From: Dipteris shenzhenensis
Taxonomy: Eukaryota > Polypodiophyta > Polypodiopsida > Gleicheniales
Assembly (NCBI GenBank): GCA_047967505.1
Contig: CM106539.1
Reading direction: 5' to 3' (one strand)
Length of the DNA stretch: 64,000 nt
Under the pieces are notes generated by a model, which was not told the origin of the DNA, did no database searches, and saw only the letters and a list, made by a program, of their open reading frames with translations. The translations under genes were made by a program, and so were the position numbers. Shown piece by piece: positions 11,103-22,540 of the stretch. The stretch's first letter is position 1. Each line of letters opens with the position of its first letter.

Positions 11103-12529
11103 GTCTCAAGTTTTGGGGTCCATGAAATTAGATCATGCTGACGGTAACTCTAAGAGGGTGCAAAGGTAGGCAACATTCTTCATCATAGCTAACTCAAATG
11201 CAAGGTAGTGAAAATACCAGGAGAGCTGCTTGGTAGCAATGATTTTGAGAAGGGATATGATGATACTTTGTTGTGTTATGTAGGATATTAATTTCCATTA
11301 AATTTGGGACATGTTCAATATAACTTCATAAAAACCTAAGTCATGAAATAATACATTAAATGTCCAAGCATAAATAATAGTTGTGAAGTTAATGCATTAA
11401 ATATTCAAGCCTAAAGAAGCATTAATCAAGACCTAATGCACCGTACCAGACTTTGGCCTTACCCTCATTCCATAAACTTGCTAACGTAAGGCCAAAATTT
11501 TCATTCTTAAGAATATATGGAAAGACCTTATGTTTGGCGCACTTTTGGTGAAAAAATTTCAGTCTAAAGAATAGGTGGAGTGAAATTGTGTTTGATAAAT
11601 ACAAATCAATGTTCAAGTTTGGACATTAATAAAGGTATCCTTTTGAAGATATTGGAACACATGAGAGAAATAATATTGAATATACATGAATTTTTAGACA
11701 TACTATTAAAGACAAATGAACATATAATGGATGAAATTCTATTGAATACATGAATTTTCAATAGAACTGTCATTCAAAAGATTTGATGGATTGAATGTAG
11801 CTTTAATACATTATCCCTTTTACAAGGGTGTTTAAGTTTGAGGCTTGAAACATAAGAATGAATATGTGTTGAAGCCTAGTGGTTTGTTAAGAATATGTGA
11901 AACTTATAGTAGTAAAAGTACTTATAATGGAAGGGATTATATCGAAGATCCCATTAAGGACATGTGAACATAGTAGAATAATTCTACATAAAAATCAGTG
12001 GATCAAACTTAATGGCTCAAAAGCAAAAAAGGATGATGGTGCAACCTAGGGGCTACTCTACGGCACTATGGTAGCAACCTTTGTAGTTACTATCAAAGGT
12101 AGTGTAACTTTTTTATCAAGGAAAGAGACACGAACCACTCCACATGACCTAGATTTGTATGACCTAGGTTGCACCGACTTGTTTCTTTTATGGATAAAAA
12201 GTGACCCTTAAGTAATGCTATAGCACTCCCTTTTTTGGTCCATTATTATAGCACAATTGGGGCCTTTTGACCTAATACTAGCTACCCATCAAATATTTAT
12301 TGTAGATGTTAGGGGTAATTACCAAACTACTAGTGGTAGTTTTGTCACTACCATTAGTAATTTTATTGGAGTGTTCCTTAATGGTAGTTCTCCTACTACT
12401 ACATACAATATTACCAATGGTAGTCCTAGTCCCAATGATGGTACACATACTATTATTATGACCGTCCAACTTAAATCATCAATTATATCTATGAATGCAT
12501 ATATATAGGTCTATCTATACAGGGAGCCT

Positions 12530-14330
12530 CCGCACAATTAGCCACATACACACTTGCACCATGCACCATCCCCCAAACCTTCCAAATGCACTTTGATGCA
12601 CTCCGTGCACAAAATCTCATCTTCCACCTAGACCTCACTACTCCACTTCCCCCTAACACCCTCCAAACTATCCTTCGCCGTAACCTCGACCACTGTCGCC
12701 CCATCTTAGCCATGTCATACTTCTCCCTAGATCTCCAACCCACTTCTCTATCTCTTCTTCGCCCCTCCAATCTCCAGACATTATCCGCCCATCCCATCCT
12801 CCTCAATTTTCAAGGCTGGTGCTACTTCATCACTGAGTCCCTTAATTATCCAATGGACAATGAAGTGATGCAACTCGCAAAGCTTGAGGAACTCACGTCG
12901 TGGGTCTGCACACCAGTAAGTCTGCATGCAGACATCAATTGGATGTAGACCTACGGTCGAGCCTCTGCCATCCAATCTCAAGGGCACCTTGTAGCCTACC
13001 AACCCACAACCTACCACCACCTCGGCATAATAATTCTCTTCAATAGGATGCTACATGCTCTCCAAGACTCAGTTGAGTCCTTGGTGAGCAATTTTGAAAC
13101 AATTCACATAGCCTACCTAGAGAAAGTTACCAAGGAAGAGGGAAATGAAGCAATCACCCTCTTTAATACTACCGCCCCCCTACAAAAATTCCACTACCGC
13201 CTCTCTAGATCTCGCCCTACCCACCCAACAAGCCACCCACCCTCCCCTCCCTCAAACAATACTGCCTGAGTACTCGTCTAATGCCTCTAACAACACCACC
13301 GCATAGCAAAGGCCCTCCCCATCCATCTCCTCCAATGCTCCGGTTGATGACCTTCCTGACGAAGCTTTCAGCACGCTGCTCAAAGCAACCAATTTCGTCT
13401 AAGAAGCTGACGCATCAACGCCACCAGGATCAGTAGAGCCGGAGCCCTTGCCACTTGTAGATGATGACGCTCTGCCATCCCTGCTAGTTTCCCCACCTAA
13501 AGATGTCCATTGGCGCCCAGACTTAAGAGTCCTTTTAAGAACTACTAGATAGTGCGCTAATGCAGCATTGGAAGCGTCAGCTCTAGGGCTCTCACCTCCA
13601 CCTCACACAATTCATCATGCAATCCTTTGACAAGTGGCGCCACGCGGATCCAAAGTGCATGAGAGGAGGATACAACCTCGCCCCCGACACTCCAAACCCC
13701 GCGACCGATATCGATGCCAGTCTGCAGCCACAATGGCAGCTCCCCTTCTTAAAGCTGGAGAAATTTTGGCGCTACTACCGCAGTGCACCCATCAATCGTT
13801 GAGTCCACCCACTCTATATGCCCATGGAACAATGATGGACTTGGGCCGCATTTCGAGACCTCCAGTGGAAGGACCCCAAATGTGTTGTATAACTTTCCCA
13901 AGTACAACTTTCCAAAAGAGATGACTTAGGAGGGATTTTTCTTCCGCCTCTAGTCATTCAACGACACATACAGCTCAGTGCTAGATCCTGCCATCGTCGC
14001 AGTGGTACATTTCAACCTCTTACTCCTATGCGATCTTCCCGCCCACAGTCACCCCATCGACGACCGCCTCCACAATCTGAACAACTAGATTGTTTTCAAT
14101 CCCAACATCGGTCCAACACAATTCCAGGACCTTCGCCTCTACCTCTACGTCCACAATCTCCATGGATATCACATCCACATGTACGAGGATATGCATGCCA
14201 CCCATTTTTGGAAGTACTGCTCGTACCTCGCTTGCCTCACTTCATGATAGCTGGACCGCTACACCGTCCTACAGACAGTCCTGACCACCAACCTCCTCCA
14301 GCATGGCTGACTCAGGGACGGATCAGCGAT
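12530..14330 (+). pseudogene. Third reading frame of OTA element copy 1 (unknown function), broken
   Basis: A degraded coding region directly upstream of the polypurine tract. Blocks recur in the minus-strand element at 59383-61560: TTPLPPNTLQTIL with RPILAMSYF (12637-12723) against PTPLSSHHFQILI with HPFLAMCVF; LDPAIVAVVHF (about 13985) against LSDLAVVAAVRF; and YEDMHATHFW (14163-14216) against FEDMHETTFW. The middle is rich in proline and serine. At least two frameshifts and several stops are present. The position equals the env-like ORF of Athila elements, but I see no signal peptide or membrane segment. The function is unknown to me. Confidence 0.65.
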
Positions 14331-14343
14331 AGGAAAGGGGGCA
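14331..14343 (+). promoter_or_regulatory. Polypurine tract of OTA element copy 1
   Basis: AGGAAAGGGGGCA lies directly before the TG of the 3' LTR and would prime plus-strand synthesis. The minus-strand copy at 59365-59382 reads AGGAAGGGGAGCA before its LTR. Confidence 0.8.
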
Positions 14344-15106
14344 TGTTAACATCCACAGAGTACAGCTACTGAATGCAAGGTAATTTAGTGATTAGAGGTG
14401 ATTAGGCTGCATGATCTACTTCAACGAACAAGCCAGTGATAGCAAGCAATGTGCACATGGAAGGAGTATAGCTCAAACTCAGGGAGTTTGATCCCCAAAG
14501 TCCAAGGATTCTAGGCACAAGTTGTATATTCTAGCTAACACCAAGACCAAGGAGTGCAAGCAACATGCACATTTTAGGTCCACGTCCACGAAAATAGCCA
14601 TGCCAATGAAAATAGTCATGAAAAAAGTATAGCTCAAACTCACGGAGTTTGATCCCCAAATATTCCGAAGCAAAGGATTCCAGGCAATGTGCAGGGTTGT
14701 TGTGGAGTGCCTCATAGAAGCTAAGCCTCGCCACTCCAAGTTTTGAGCCGTGTTCACAGGGTTCGAGCCCCAAATGGTTTAAGGTGTAAGGGCGTTCAGG
14801 GAGTTTGAGCCCCAAATCACCTAAGCCTAGGAGGCACAAAGCTAACACAAGTGCTATTTGGAAATTGGTTAGGACCACCTCCTAATTCTAGGATTGTCCC
14901 AAGTGCTTAACACAAGTGCTATATCCGCCAGTAGGGAGAGATGGAAAGAATAGTAATATGCCTTGGCACCCTATGGGCCCAAGAGCCTTTGTTGTAAAGA
15001 GAAGGAGAGTGCTAAAAAGGAAAAGGGTTGGCCCACCCTTCAAAAGGTGACTTGTATAAAAGGCCAGAGTGTTAGATTTTGGTCTTCATTGTTGTTTGCA
15101 CAAGTT
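14344..15106 (+). repeat. 3' LTR of OTA element copy 1, truncated
   Basis: Starts TGTTAACATCCACAGAG and matches the 5' LTR up to the GTTTGCACAAGTTT word near 15106, then diverges abruptly. About 340 bp of the LTR 3' end are missing, probably removed by the event that brought in copy 2. Confidence 0.85.
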
Positions 15107-15215
15107 TTGATTTCCCTTGCAAGGTGTCCTAGGATCCTTGGCCTTTGAGGCATTGGTAATGGGGAGTGGTTGATCCTCTATAGAGGGCATTTAGGGAGGG
15201 GGTGAGTTCTCCGCT

Positions 15216-16144
15216 TTAAGGGATCCTAGGGGAGACATTAGCTGATTCAAGCGAGCTCCCTAGTTTGATGAGAATTTGTGATGCAACGGTAATGGCACCC
15301 ACATACCTCAACCAATGAAGGTCCGTTTTGACTTTCCTTACCCCTTGATTTTCTATGGTGCCTCTCAAAACATTTAGCATATTAAATGGTACTATTGTGA
15401 CTGGCCCCTTAGGATCAGGGGCTGCCATTTTGGTTCCCATCCTTTTGACCACGTTTATGGTTGCCAAGACATGCACCCAATTTTGGGAGAACTCAAGCTC
15501 TGGCGACAAATCGTACCAATGCTCTACACGATCCTCACCTTTATCTCCTTCATCATAGGCATGGAACACATTCATAGGGGTAGTTCTCTCAGTCTTATCC
15601 TTGACTGCACAAACAGATTGCCCTTCATAGGGTGTGCCTTCCAAATCTGTAGGTCGACCCTCACGATTTGCTTATCCTTGCACAAATAAATCCAATTAGA
15701 AGCCCAGTCACTAGACCTACAGCATGCATGAAGGTTCTACCTAGGATGACCATGGAAATCCATCACTACAAACCAAACTCGGTAGGTGAGACCAAAGGTT
15801 TTAATCTTTATATCCCTCAAAACCCCAACTGGTTAGGCTGTCGCACCATCAACTAATTTCACAATGAGGTTGGTGCTCTTCATCCTAGGTTTTTCCCATT
15901 TTTTGTAGCATTGCTGTGTGATGATACTAACACCCGCTCTGCCATCCAAGATAGGCGTGGCCTTCTTATTGTGGCAAAAAATCAAAATTACCATGTTTGT
16001 GTCATCGCTCTCGAAGTACTGACCCAGCTTATTGATAAGTATCTTTAGCACATTCGGCTCTTCATGCAAGGCCTCAACAGTAGGGTGGTCCACCTCTTCT
16101 GGGTTGACCATCTGCCATTCATCCAATTGGAGAGATCTCTCCAA
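15216..16144 (-). pseudogene. Protease and protease-RT linker of OTA element copy 2
   Basis: The minus frame at 16144-15833 holds ILDGRAGVSIIT and LVDGATA. Athila/Tat proteases have a DGG(S/A)-type active site, so here the second Gly appears changed to Arg. The same ILDGRAG and LVDGATT occur in copy 3 near 57925-58020. The downstream frame 15644-15216 contains WYDLSPELEFSQNW and VLATINV, paralleling WYAPLLEPEFS and YLATIDI of copy 3 (about 58378-58445). It would cleave the polyprotein. A frame break separates the two parts. Confidence 0.65.
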
Positions 16145-16565
16145 AGTATGGCATTTCCTTTTAGCAAGGTTGCTATGGGCATTTTTATTTCTGTGGATAG
16201 GAATGCGATGAGCTCAGCCACATCTCGTGGTTAACCAATTGGTTCTCTACCATTGGATTGGGGTTCTTCAAACCCATAAAATGATGCTGGTTCATCCTCT
16301 ATAGCTTGTTGAGTCATCTTCAAACATCTTGTGTCGGAGTAGGGACTTACTTGACGAAGTGCTATTCGCCACAATATCATCCACCTTATCTAGGGTGGGA
16401 AGGGGCCTTGCAACTCCCTTTAGCACTTGATGATCGGGGTGAACAGTGTCCATATTCTTGAGGGTCTTGGGCCATTGCTCAAATCTCTCCCGACAATCCT
16501 AGACTAATCATTGGGCCTCAACCAGGAGTTGCTTCTTGATGATTGCGTCATGGCATTCCTTTTGG

Positions 16566-16919
16566 TCAATCAAAATATACTTCTAGTCTTGCATCACATA
16601 ATGAGACTGATCTGATTGGTAATGGTTGCCATTGTTGGTACATGGGTGGGGGCATCGGCTTAGAGTAACGGCATTGAGAAGTTTCATGATTTCCCCACCT
16701 AGCACAATGAGCGCAGTAGAGTGACAGCCTTGCCCTTAGGCGAGGGCAGTCATTCGTTGGCAGATTGCCTATGCATATCCCACACCACACATTGTATCTT
16801 TGCCCAGTCCACCCTTGAGTTGTTGGGCTACTCAATTCAAAAGGTCTATGGCTACCTTGTCCATGTTTGTGGCTTGTCACTTGGGTGGATTCCTTGCCCT
16901 TGACAGAGCTACTAGTCAT
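16566..16919 (-). pseudogene. Zinc-knuckle segment of gag, OTA element copy 2
   Basis: Contains CGICIGNLPTNDC and CAHCARWGNHETSQC, nucleocapsid-type zinc knuckles with unusual spacing. The first His is replaced by Leu relative to copy 3 (CGVCIGNHPTNDC). Ser/Thr/Gln-rich sequence precedes them. It would bind element RNA in the capsid. Confidence 0.65.
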
Positions 16920-17161
16920 ACTGGAATGAGATACTACTAAGAGAGCAAACGGTGACTTCTCAAGGCTAGGCCTTATCCTTTATATTATCATCCAAGAGCA
17001 CAACAGTCTTGCTACACAACTCAAAGGATGTGGGATTTAGGGTGAATAGGTGATCATGTAGCTTATCATCCCTTAATCCGCCAAGGTAGCAAATGCTCGT
17101 CACTCATCCTTTTGTGTGGTTCACAATGAGATTTTAAATGTTTGATCCTTGCAACATATTT

Positions 17162-18900
17162 CTAAAGGGTTTCATGCTGCTTTTGCTTAGCTTTGTATAA
17201 TTGGTTGATCGGGCTCCACTTTGGGCCTATGGGAGCAAATCCCACCATGAAGGACTTTTGTAGGGTCTCCCAACTGATCTTTTCTTCAAGGCCTAGGGCT
17301 CTATACCACTGGCCTACCTTGCCATCAGGGTTAAGCCTGAATGCATTCACTTTGTCTAGGTCGCCAATGTCTCCAAAGTTTTTTAGAAATTTCCTCAAAC
17401 TTTTCGACATGGGAGACCGAATCTCCTTCACCTAAGGACTTAGTGATGAGCTTAGAAATCGTGACCGGGTGGCTGCATGAGGCATTAGTATCCCTCCCCA
17501 TGACGATTAGAAGAGATAACCCCCTTCCTAGCACTTACACTAGGACCCTCATTGCCTCATCAACGAGCACTGTTTGTGGCACGGGTGGAGGTACTTGAGG
17601 GAATGGCACGGTGCCAATGTTGGGTGGTCCTTGATTATAGAAGTTTGTCAGCCTGATAGGGATTGTAATGGATGATCTTGTCCTCGTGGGGCCTAGAGTC
17701 GGCATACGTGGTGGGCTCAGGTCTACTGGTCTTATCGGTATGGTGGGCCTTGGTATAGGTATATTTATATTTGGAACTGGGCTATAGGATGAAGACGTGG
17801 GGAAAGGAGGTGCTCTTTGGATGAAGGCGGCTGCATGAGCCATTAGTATCCCTCCCTATGAAAACTAGAAGAGACACCCCCCTTCCTAGTGCTTACACTA
17901 GGATCCTCATCGCCTCATCAGTGAGCACTGTTTGTGGCACGAGTGGAGGTACTTGAGGGAATGGCATGGTGCCAATGTTGGGTGGTCCTTGGGGTCAATT
18001 ATAGAAGTTTGTCGACCTAATAGGGATTGGAATGGATGGTCTTGGCCTCGTGGGACTTGGAGTCGGCATACATGGTGGTGGGCTCGAGTTTACTGGTCTT
18101 ATTGGTTTGAGCCTTGGTATGGGTATATTCATATTTAGATCTGGCCTATAGGATGAAGACGTGGGGAAAGGAGGTGCTCTTTGGAGCTCCTCCCCAAGTT
18201 GCAAACATATTGGGATGAGGGGGCATTGATCTTGGAAAGGTATTATCCTCAAAGTCCAAGTGATCAGTCCTTCCTCCTTCAGGACTAGGAGGCCAGTACC
18301 TAGGTACCTTGGGCTCAGAAGTCCTTGTCAAGGAGGGTTCACCCTCATAGAACTATACGTGTAGCCTTGTGAGTCCCTCAGCCGATACAAGTATAGGGTT
18401 GCTGGGTGCATCACTAGATATTGTGGTTGGTAGTGGGTCTTTCTACTCCTTAGCCACCCTATTTTTCCTCGTGAACAGATTGATTTGGTTGAGGTTAGCC
18501 AAGCTGAGCCATCCCATAAGATTATTCACGAGGCTATGGTGGAAGGGGTGGGGGATTGGGGCCTCATTGAGCTAGAGTTGGGAGCCACAAAGGCCCCCGG
18601 ATTTCAGTTCATGTTTTCACCCATCTCAGCATCAAAGCTCATAGCATCCTCTAAACTTGAGGATTCAGTGTGCATGGGACCTTGCACTGAATGTGAGCTT
18701 AAGGTCAAGATCCTGGATGGTATTGACAATGGGGCACTAGTTGGACTGATTCGGACATTATTGGAAGCACTATCCTCTAGTTCGGGTTGAACTCCTATCA
18801 CCCTTCTAGAGCTCAGTTGCATGTGTTGCCTACTCTGCTTGGCTATCCAATCAAAATTAGTCAATGTGCCTTTATTGACCCTTAATGCGTCAGTCAATGT
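17162..18900 (-). pseudogene. gag remnant with proline-rich segment, OTA element copy 2
   Basis: The gag core 17534-17162 (GDSVSHVEKFEE, GKVGQWYRALGLEEK, SWETLQKSFMVGF) is preceded in minus direction by a proline-rich stretch (about 18252-17535) and by a poorly conserved N-terminal part up to about 18900. The proline-rich part is present twice because of a 358-bp tandem duplication. Several frame breaks occur. It matches copy 1 gag in order and motif content. Confidence 0.7.
17471..18185 (-). repeat. 358-bp tandem duplication within gag of OTA copy 2
   Basis: Direct copies start GGCTGCATGAGGCATT at 17471 and GGCTGCATGAGCCATT at 17829. Each encodes a proline-rich block starting QRAPPFPTSSSY and the QTVLVDEAMR-like block. 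The unit length is not a multiple of three, so the duplication itself breaks the frame. Confidence 0.85.
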
Positions 18901-18919
18901 GTTAACCTTAAAGCAACGA

Positions 18920-19100
18920 CTTTGTCAGTCATCTCGATGCGCTGGTGATTATAGCAATGATTGGATAAAGCAGTGGGTGATTATAGTAGTAATGACTAGA
19001 TAAAGCAACGGGTGATTATATAAGCAATTGGATAAAGTAGCCAATGATTATAGTAGCGACTCACAAGTCTTTGTGTTACTAATAAAGCAACAAATCCTCA
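18920..19100. repeat. Short degenerate repeats with GATTATAGTA and GGATAAAGCA words
   Basis: About four imperfect units of 35-45 bp, each with a GATTATA word and an ATAAAGCA/ATAAAGTA word. Non-coding, in the leader region of OTA copy 2. Confidence 0.6.
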
Positions 19101-19180
19101 ATCACTATGCTAGCCTTAAAACGGGGGTTGACCTCTAAGGTGATAGCTATGAGTTCATTGACTACCATGTGGAGTTAGGT

Positions 19181-19272
19181 GAGGTGGGTGGGGGTGGGTG
19201 GGTGGCCAATTGTCAATCCACATGTCAGTCAACTACGTTATATGAGGTGGGTGGGGGTGGGTGGGTGGCCAA
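19181..19272 (+). repeat. Pair of G-quadruplex-type motifs
   Basis: Two identical G-rich blocks (GAGGTGGGTGGGGGTGGG followed by TGGGTGG) at 19181-19206 and 19244-19269, 63 bp apart. Each holds at least four runs of three or more G with one-base loops, which fits a stable quadruplex on the plus strand, antisense to OTA copy 2. Confidence 0.85.
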
Positions 19273-19802
19273 TGACTGCCTGAGTCACTGCTTTAAATTT
19301 ATATTAGTGACTCCTAGTCTGGCATAGCCATCGACTAGTTTTTGATGCTCTCTGGTGATTTTGAAGTTTTTTGTTCAAGTTTTGAGAGCACAAATGGAAA
19401 CTACACCACCTGTTCTACCTGCTACAAACAAAAAAGCACAAAAAACAACCAATTGAAAGCATCGAAATAAGGATTTTTTAAGGTGTGGCTAAGAACACCC
19501 TCCTATGCCAACGTGAACTGATTCAAACTCATTTTTTGGTGTTTTCAAGTGAAATGTGACTTTATACACATCTTAGAAATCTCCCCACTAGCTACTCCTC
19601 CAATGTGGCAACAAAAAGCAACCAAAAACAAGCTCAGATGAGCAAAAAAAGATCCATGGATGGAAATGGCAGTTTCTACTGTTCCTACACCAAACCAGCC
19701 TATACTCCACTAAAGACACCTATAGATAAGCTAGAAGAATTGTGCAATGGGTGGGCATCTACCATCGATAGAAAGCTTGTGCATTATGGAAGCATACCTC
19801 GA

Positions 19803-19826
19803 ATCCCCCAGTAGCGGTGCCAAAAA
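19803..19826 (-). promoter_or_regulatory. Primer binding site of OTA element copy 2
   Basis: On the minus strand TTTTTGGCACCGCTACTGGG directly follows the LTR end. It is closer to the known Athila/Tat TGGCGCCG site than that of copy 1. Confidence 0.75.
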
Positions 19827-20214
19827 TGTGGTCTCTAGTTGTGACTCATGTCGTGGGGATCTTGACAAATGTTGTCAAATCCTCGAATCTTGAACAACTC
19901 CTTCCAGAATCTCCATATGCACAAACAACCTCTTGTGTCACCCAAGTGTCTATCGGATCATGTGCAAGTGATTCTACGAGGAAGGGGAAAGAGAAGGGAG
20001 AGGGGGAGAGAAGAGGGAAGAGAGCATGAGGGAACAAGGATGAGTGGCAATCACAAGACAACTCACAAGGAAGAGAAAGGAAACTCAATGCAAGAGAATA
20101 AAGGAAAAGAGAGCTTCTATTCCATTTCTTGAAAGTACACAATGAAGACCAAATCAAACATTTGGTCTTATATACAAGTCACCTTTTACAGAGAGAGCCA
20201 ACCTATACTCTCTG

Positions 20215-20259
<45 letters not shown>

Positions 20260-20468
20260 ACAACCACTTAGGCCCATTTGGCACTGAGGCATATGCTAAT
20301 TCTCTCAACCTTTCTTTGTCTTCAAATGGCTCTTATGTTATCCATATATGGGATCCAAATGGCTCTTGTGTTATCCTTGCCTATTTGGGTGTTCTTGATG
20401 CTTACTTTGAAACGGAGCCATTTTTGGCTCAAAACCCGTAGGGTTTGGATATGCCAGATCCATTAACA
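19827..20468 (-). repeat. 5' LTR of OTA element copy 2
   Basis: Minus-strand LTR of about 642 bp, TGTTAATGG to GACCACA. It contains a CT microsatellite (20210-20254), a candidate TATA box (TATATAAG on the minus strand near 20168-20175) and the conserved TTGGTCTTCATTG segment shared with copy 1. Confidence 0.8.
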
Positions 20469-21099
20469 TGCTCAATAGCTATTAATGATGATTATTAGGA
20501 TGGCACCATTGGGTGTCCAGACACTGTGGCGGCTCAAATTGATTAATTTAAGGTGGCTCATTTATATTAGAGTGTATTTAACTCTCATTCACCCCTACTC
20601 TACTACTTTCCTCCAAGCCCCCTCCTGCAGCTCTAATCTACCCCTGCTCGGCTACTTTTCTCCATGCTCCGTCTCCTAGTTCTCACTTGCTCATCTACTC
20701 CCCTACTCATCCGTTCCGTAGCTCAGGAGCTGTAAGAAACGTAGCCGACATTACTACCCCCCCTTGATACAACCTGATCACAATCTTGTCTGCTTTCTTG
20801 TACCTCTTTATGTGGTGGTTGCACTCTATGGATTCCCTAGAGACGTTGAAAAAGGGCTAAGGATTTTTAGAGCAGAGTTTTCTCATGTTGTTGGCAAGGG
20901 TGGATTCTGATTCCTACATTTGTACACAATCTTCGGTCTCTCCATTGACTCCCGCATTTGTACACGGTCTTCGGTCTCTCCATTGACTCCTCAGAAATTC
21001 AGATGCAATAAGCTAGGTTGGCCTCTATGAATACGATAATGTATAGTGGTCTATCAACAATCAGCAATATTGAGCTGTACAAATATCCTCTTTGCAACT
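20469..21099. other. Non-coding stretch
   Basis: No recognised gene. A short tandem pair of about 47 bp around ATTTGTACACAATCTTCGG lies at 20908-21000. Confidence 0.5.
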
Positions 21100-21600
21100 T
21101 TTGCTCAAAGAGATTATAACCACTCAACAATGGCTAAGTGGTTATCCTTGTTGGATGTAATGTTTTGGACTCTAAGGCCCTCAACGATTGTTGAGTTTTT
21201 ATACATATAATCTCTTTTGTTCAATTTTTTCTCCATGAGTCTCTAAAAAATTATTGAGTTGTTAGTTTTAACTTTTTATAAAGTGGCTTTGGATGTAAAG
21301 GTAATCTCTTTAGCTTAATTTTTGCTTGATGATGTAATCTTTTGAATTCTAAGGCTCTGGGAAATTGTGGAGTTTTTATAAATGTAATCTGTTTTGGTCA
21401 ATTTTTGCTCCATGAGGTTCTTAGCAATTGCTGAGTTGTTAGATTTTATAAACTGCCTTTGGATATAGATGTAATCTCTTTTGTTTAAATTTTGCTCGAC
21501 GAGGCTCAAAGCAATTGCCGAGTTGTTATGAATTGTCTTTGGATATAATCTCTTTGTTCAACTTTTGCTCTCAATAATGGTTGAGATCTTATATTTGCCA
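21100..21600. repeat. Degenerate tandem repeats of about 110 bp
   Basis: Four or five diverged units, each with an ATAATCTCTTTTG-like word, a TTTTTGCTC word and a GCAATTGCTGAGTTGTTA-like word. Satellite-like and non-coding. Confidence 0.6.
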
Positions 21601-21677
21601 AGTGTAAACTCTTTTAAGTTTCAACTTTAATATAAATAATACTATCATTGCAGTCATTGCACAAGCAATTAGTGCAC

Positions 21678-22200
21678 AAGGAAACACATTTTCCTTGATT
21701 TTAGGATTAAGTGGAAGTAGCACTAAAATAGTTCCAAGAACCAGTGCAGTGGTTGCAAGGAAATACATTTTCCTTGGTTTAGGATTAACTACAACCCGCA
21801 CTAAAATAGAACCAGCATGGTGGTTGCATAGGAAAATACATTTTCTTTGGTTTTAGGATTAAGTGCAAGCACCTCTGAAATAGTTCCAAGAACCAGTGTG
21901 GTGGTTGCAAGGAAACATGTTTTCCTTGGTTTAGGATAAATTGCAACCCCCACCAAAATAGAACAAGTGCGGTGGTTGCACAAGGAAACACATTTTCCTT
22001 CCTTTAAGATTAACTTTTAAACAAAGGAAAATGCATTTTCTTCATTTATGATGAACTTTTAAACGGGGGAAAATGTTTAACTTTGTGTAACCACCGTACT
22101 AAAATAGAACTAGCATGGTTGTTGCACATTAAATGTTGCGACCCATACTAAAATAAGATTAGTGCGGTGGTTGCATAAGAAAATACATTTTCCTTTGTTT
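21678..22200. repeat. Satellite-like array of about 72-80 bp units with two-unit higher order
   Basis: Units start at 21678, 21757, 21829, 21909 and 21982 with AAGGAAAYACATTTTCCTTG. Units 1 and 3 share AGTTCCAAGAACCAGTG, units 2 and 4 share an AGAACMAG word, so the period is a dimer of about 152 bp. The array decays to the right to about 22200. Confidence 0.8.
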
Positions 22201-22429
22201 AGGTTTAACTTTTAACCACTTGTTTTAAATTGGATGTGAAATATATGAACAATTGTGGGACTCCAACGCGGGTCTCATGTGACCCAACCAATTAACATAA
22301 ATACATTTTCTTTGATTTAAATTAGTAGTAGATACAGCCACCTCCAACCAGCACGGTGGTCACACCAAGCCAACATTAGTGTGGTGGTCGTGAATTTAGA
22401 TCAGCATATGAGAGTTGCGCATAGATCAT

Positions 22430-22540
22430 AGGTGATGAGTTGCAGGTAGATGATAGGTGGTGAGCTATGGGTAGATGACAAGTGGCATGCTGTAGATAGA
22501 TGGCAAGTGGCAAGCTATGGGTAGATGACAGGACAGACTA
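22430..22540. repeat. Short minisatellite with GGTAGATGA core
   Basis: Four to five units of 25-30 bp with GTAGATGAYARGTGG and GAGCTATGG words. Non-coding. Confidence 0.7.

Larger units (their letters stand above)
7680..12500. other. AT-rich non-coding segment occupying the pol position
   Basis: About 4.8 kb with only short frames and no recognisable pol motifs. It holds minor repeats (33-bp unit with GTATGCATCCATC at 9087-9145; about 62-bp unit at 8750-8830), a long hairpin, a TA/TG microsatellite and a 243-bp tandem pair, listed separately. A small palindrome (TACTAGTGGTAGT and its near-complement) lies at about 12329-12360. It is probably nested insertion material that replaced pol. Confidence 0.6.
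4370..15106 (+). mobile_element. OTA-type Ty3/gypsy element copy 1 (5' LTR to truncated 3' LTR)
   Basis: Two direct LTR copies (4370-5449 and 14344-15106) bracket a primer site, a leader, a gag remnant, a long AT-rich segment and a third reading frame followed by a polypurine tract. The TTTTTGGCGCTGC-type primer site resembles the TGGCGCCG site typical of plant Athila/Tat elements, and related copies in this window carry the IDGG-like protease and RT-linker patterns of that group. No protease, reverse transcriptase or integrase is detectable here; 7680-12500 replaces pol. The element is dead and possibly nested with other insertions. Confidence 0.8.
15107..20468 (-). mobile_element. OTA-type Ty3/gypsy element copy 2 (minus strand, 3'-truncated)
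   Basis: In minus direction it carries LTR (20468-19827), primer site (19826-19803), a leader, gag with a proline-rich segment, zinc knuckles and protease, ending near 15107 before reverse transcriptase. Homology to copies 1 and 3 is plain at protein level. Internal stops and frameshifts show it is inactive. Confidence 0.8.

Noticed and set aside
12257-12508. Thr/Asn/Ser-rich frame of 83 codons
   Set aside because: Low complexity from small palindromic GGTAGT/ACTACC repeats; no homology to the third ORF.
14750-14790. GGTTCGAGCCCC as a tRNA T-arm
   Set aside because: It is one of the repeated dyad motifs of the LTR; no other tRNA arms are present.
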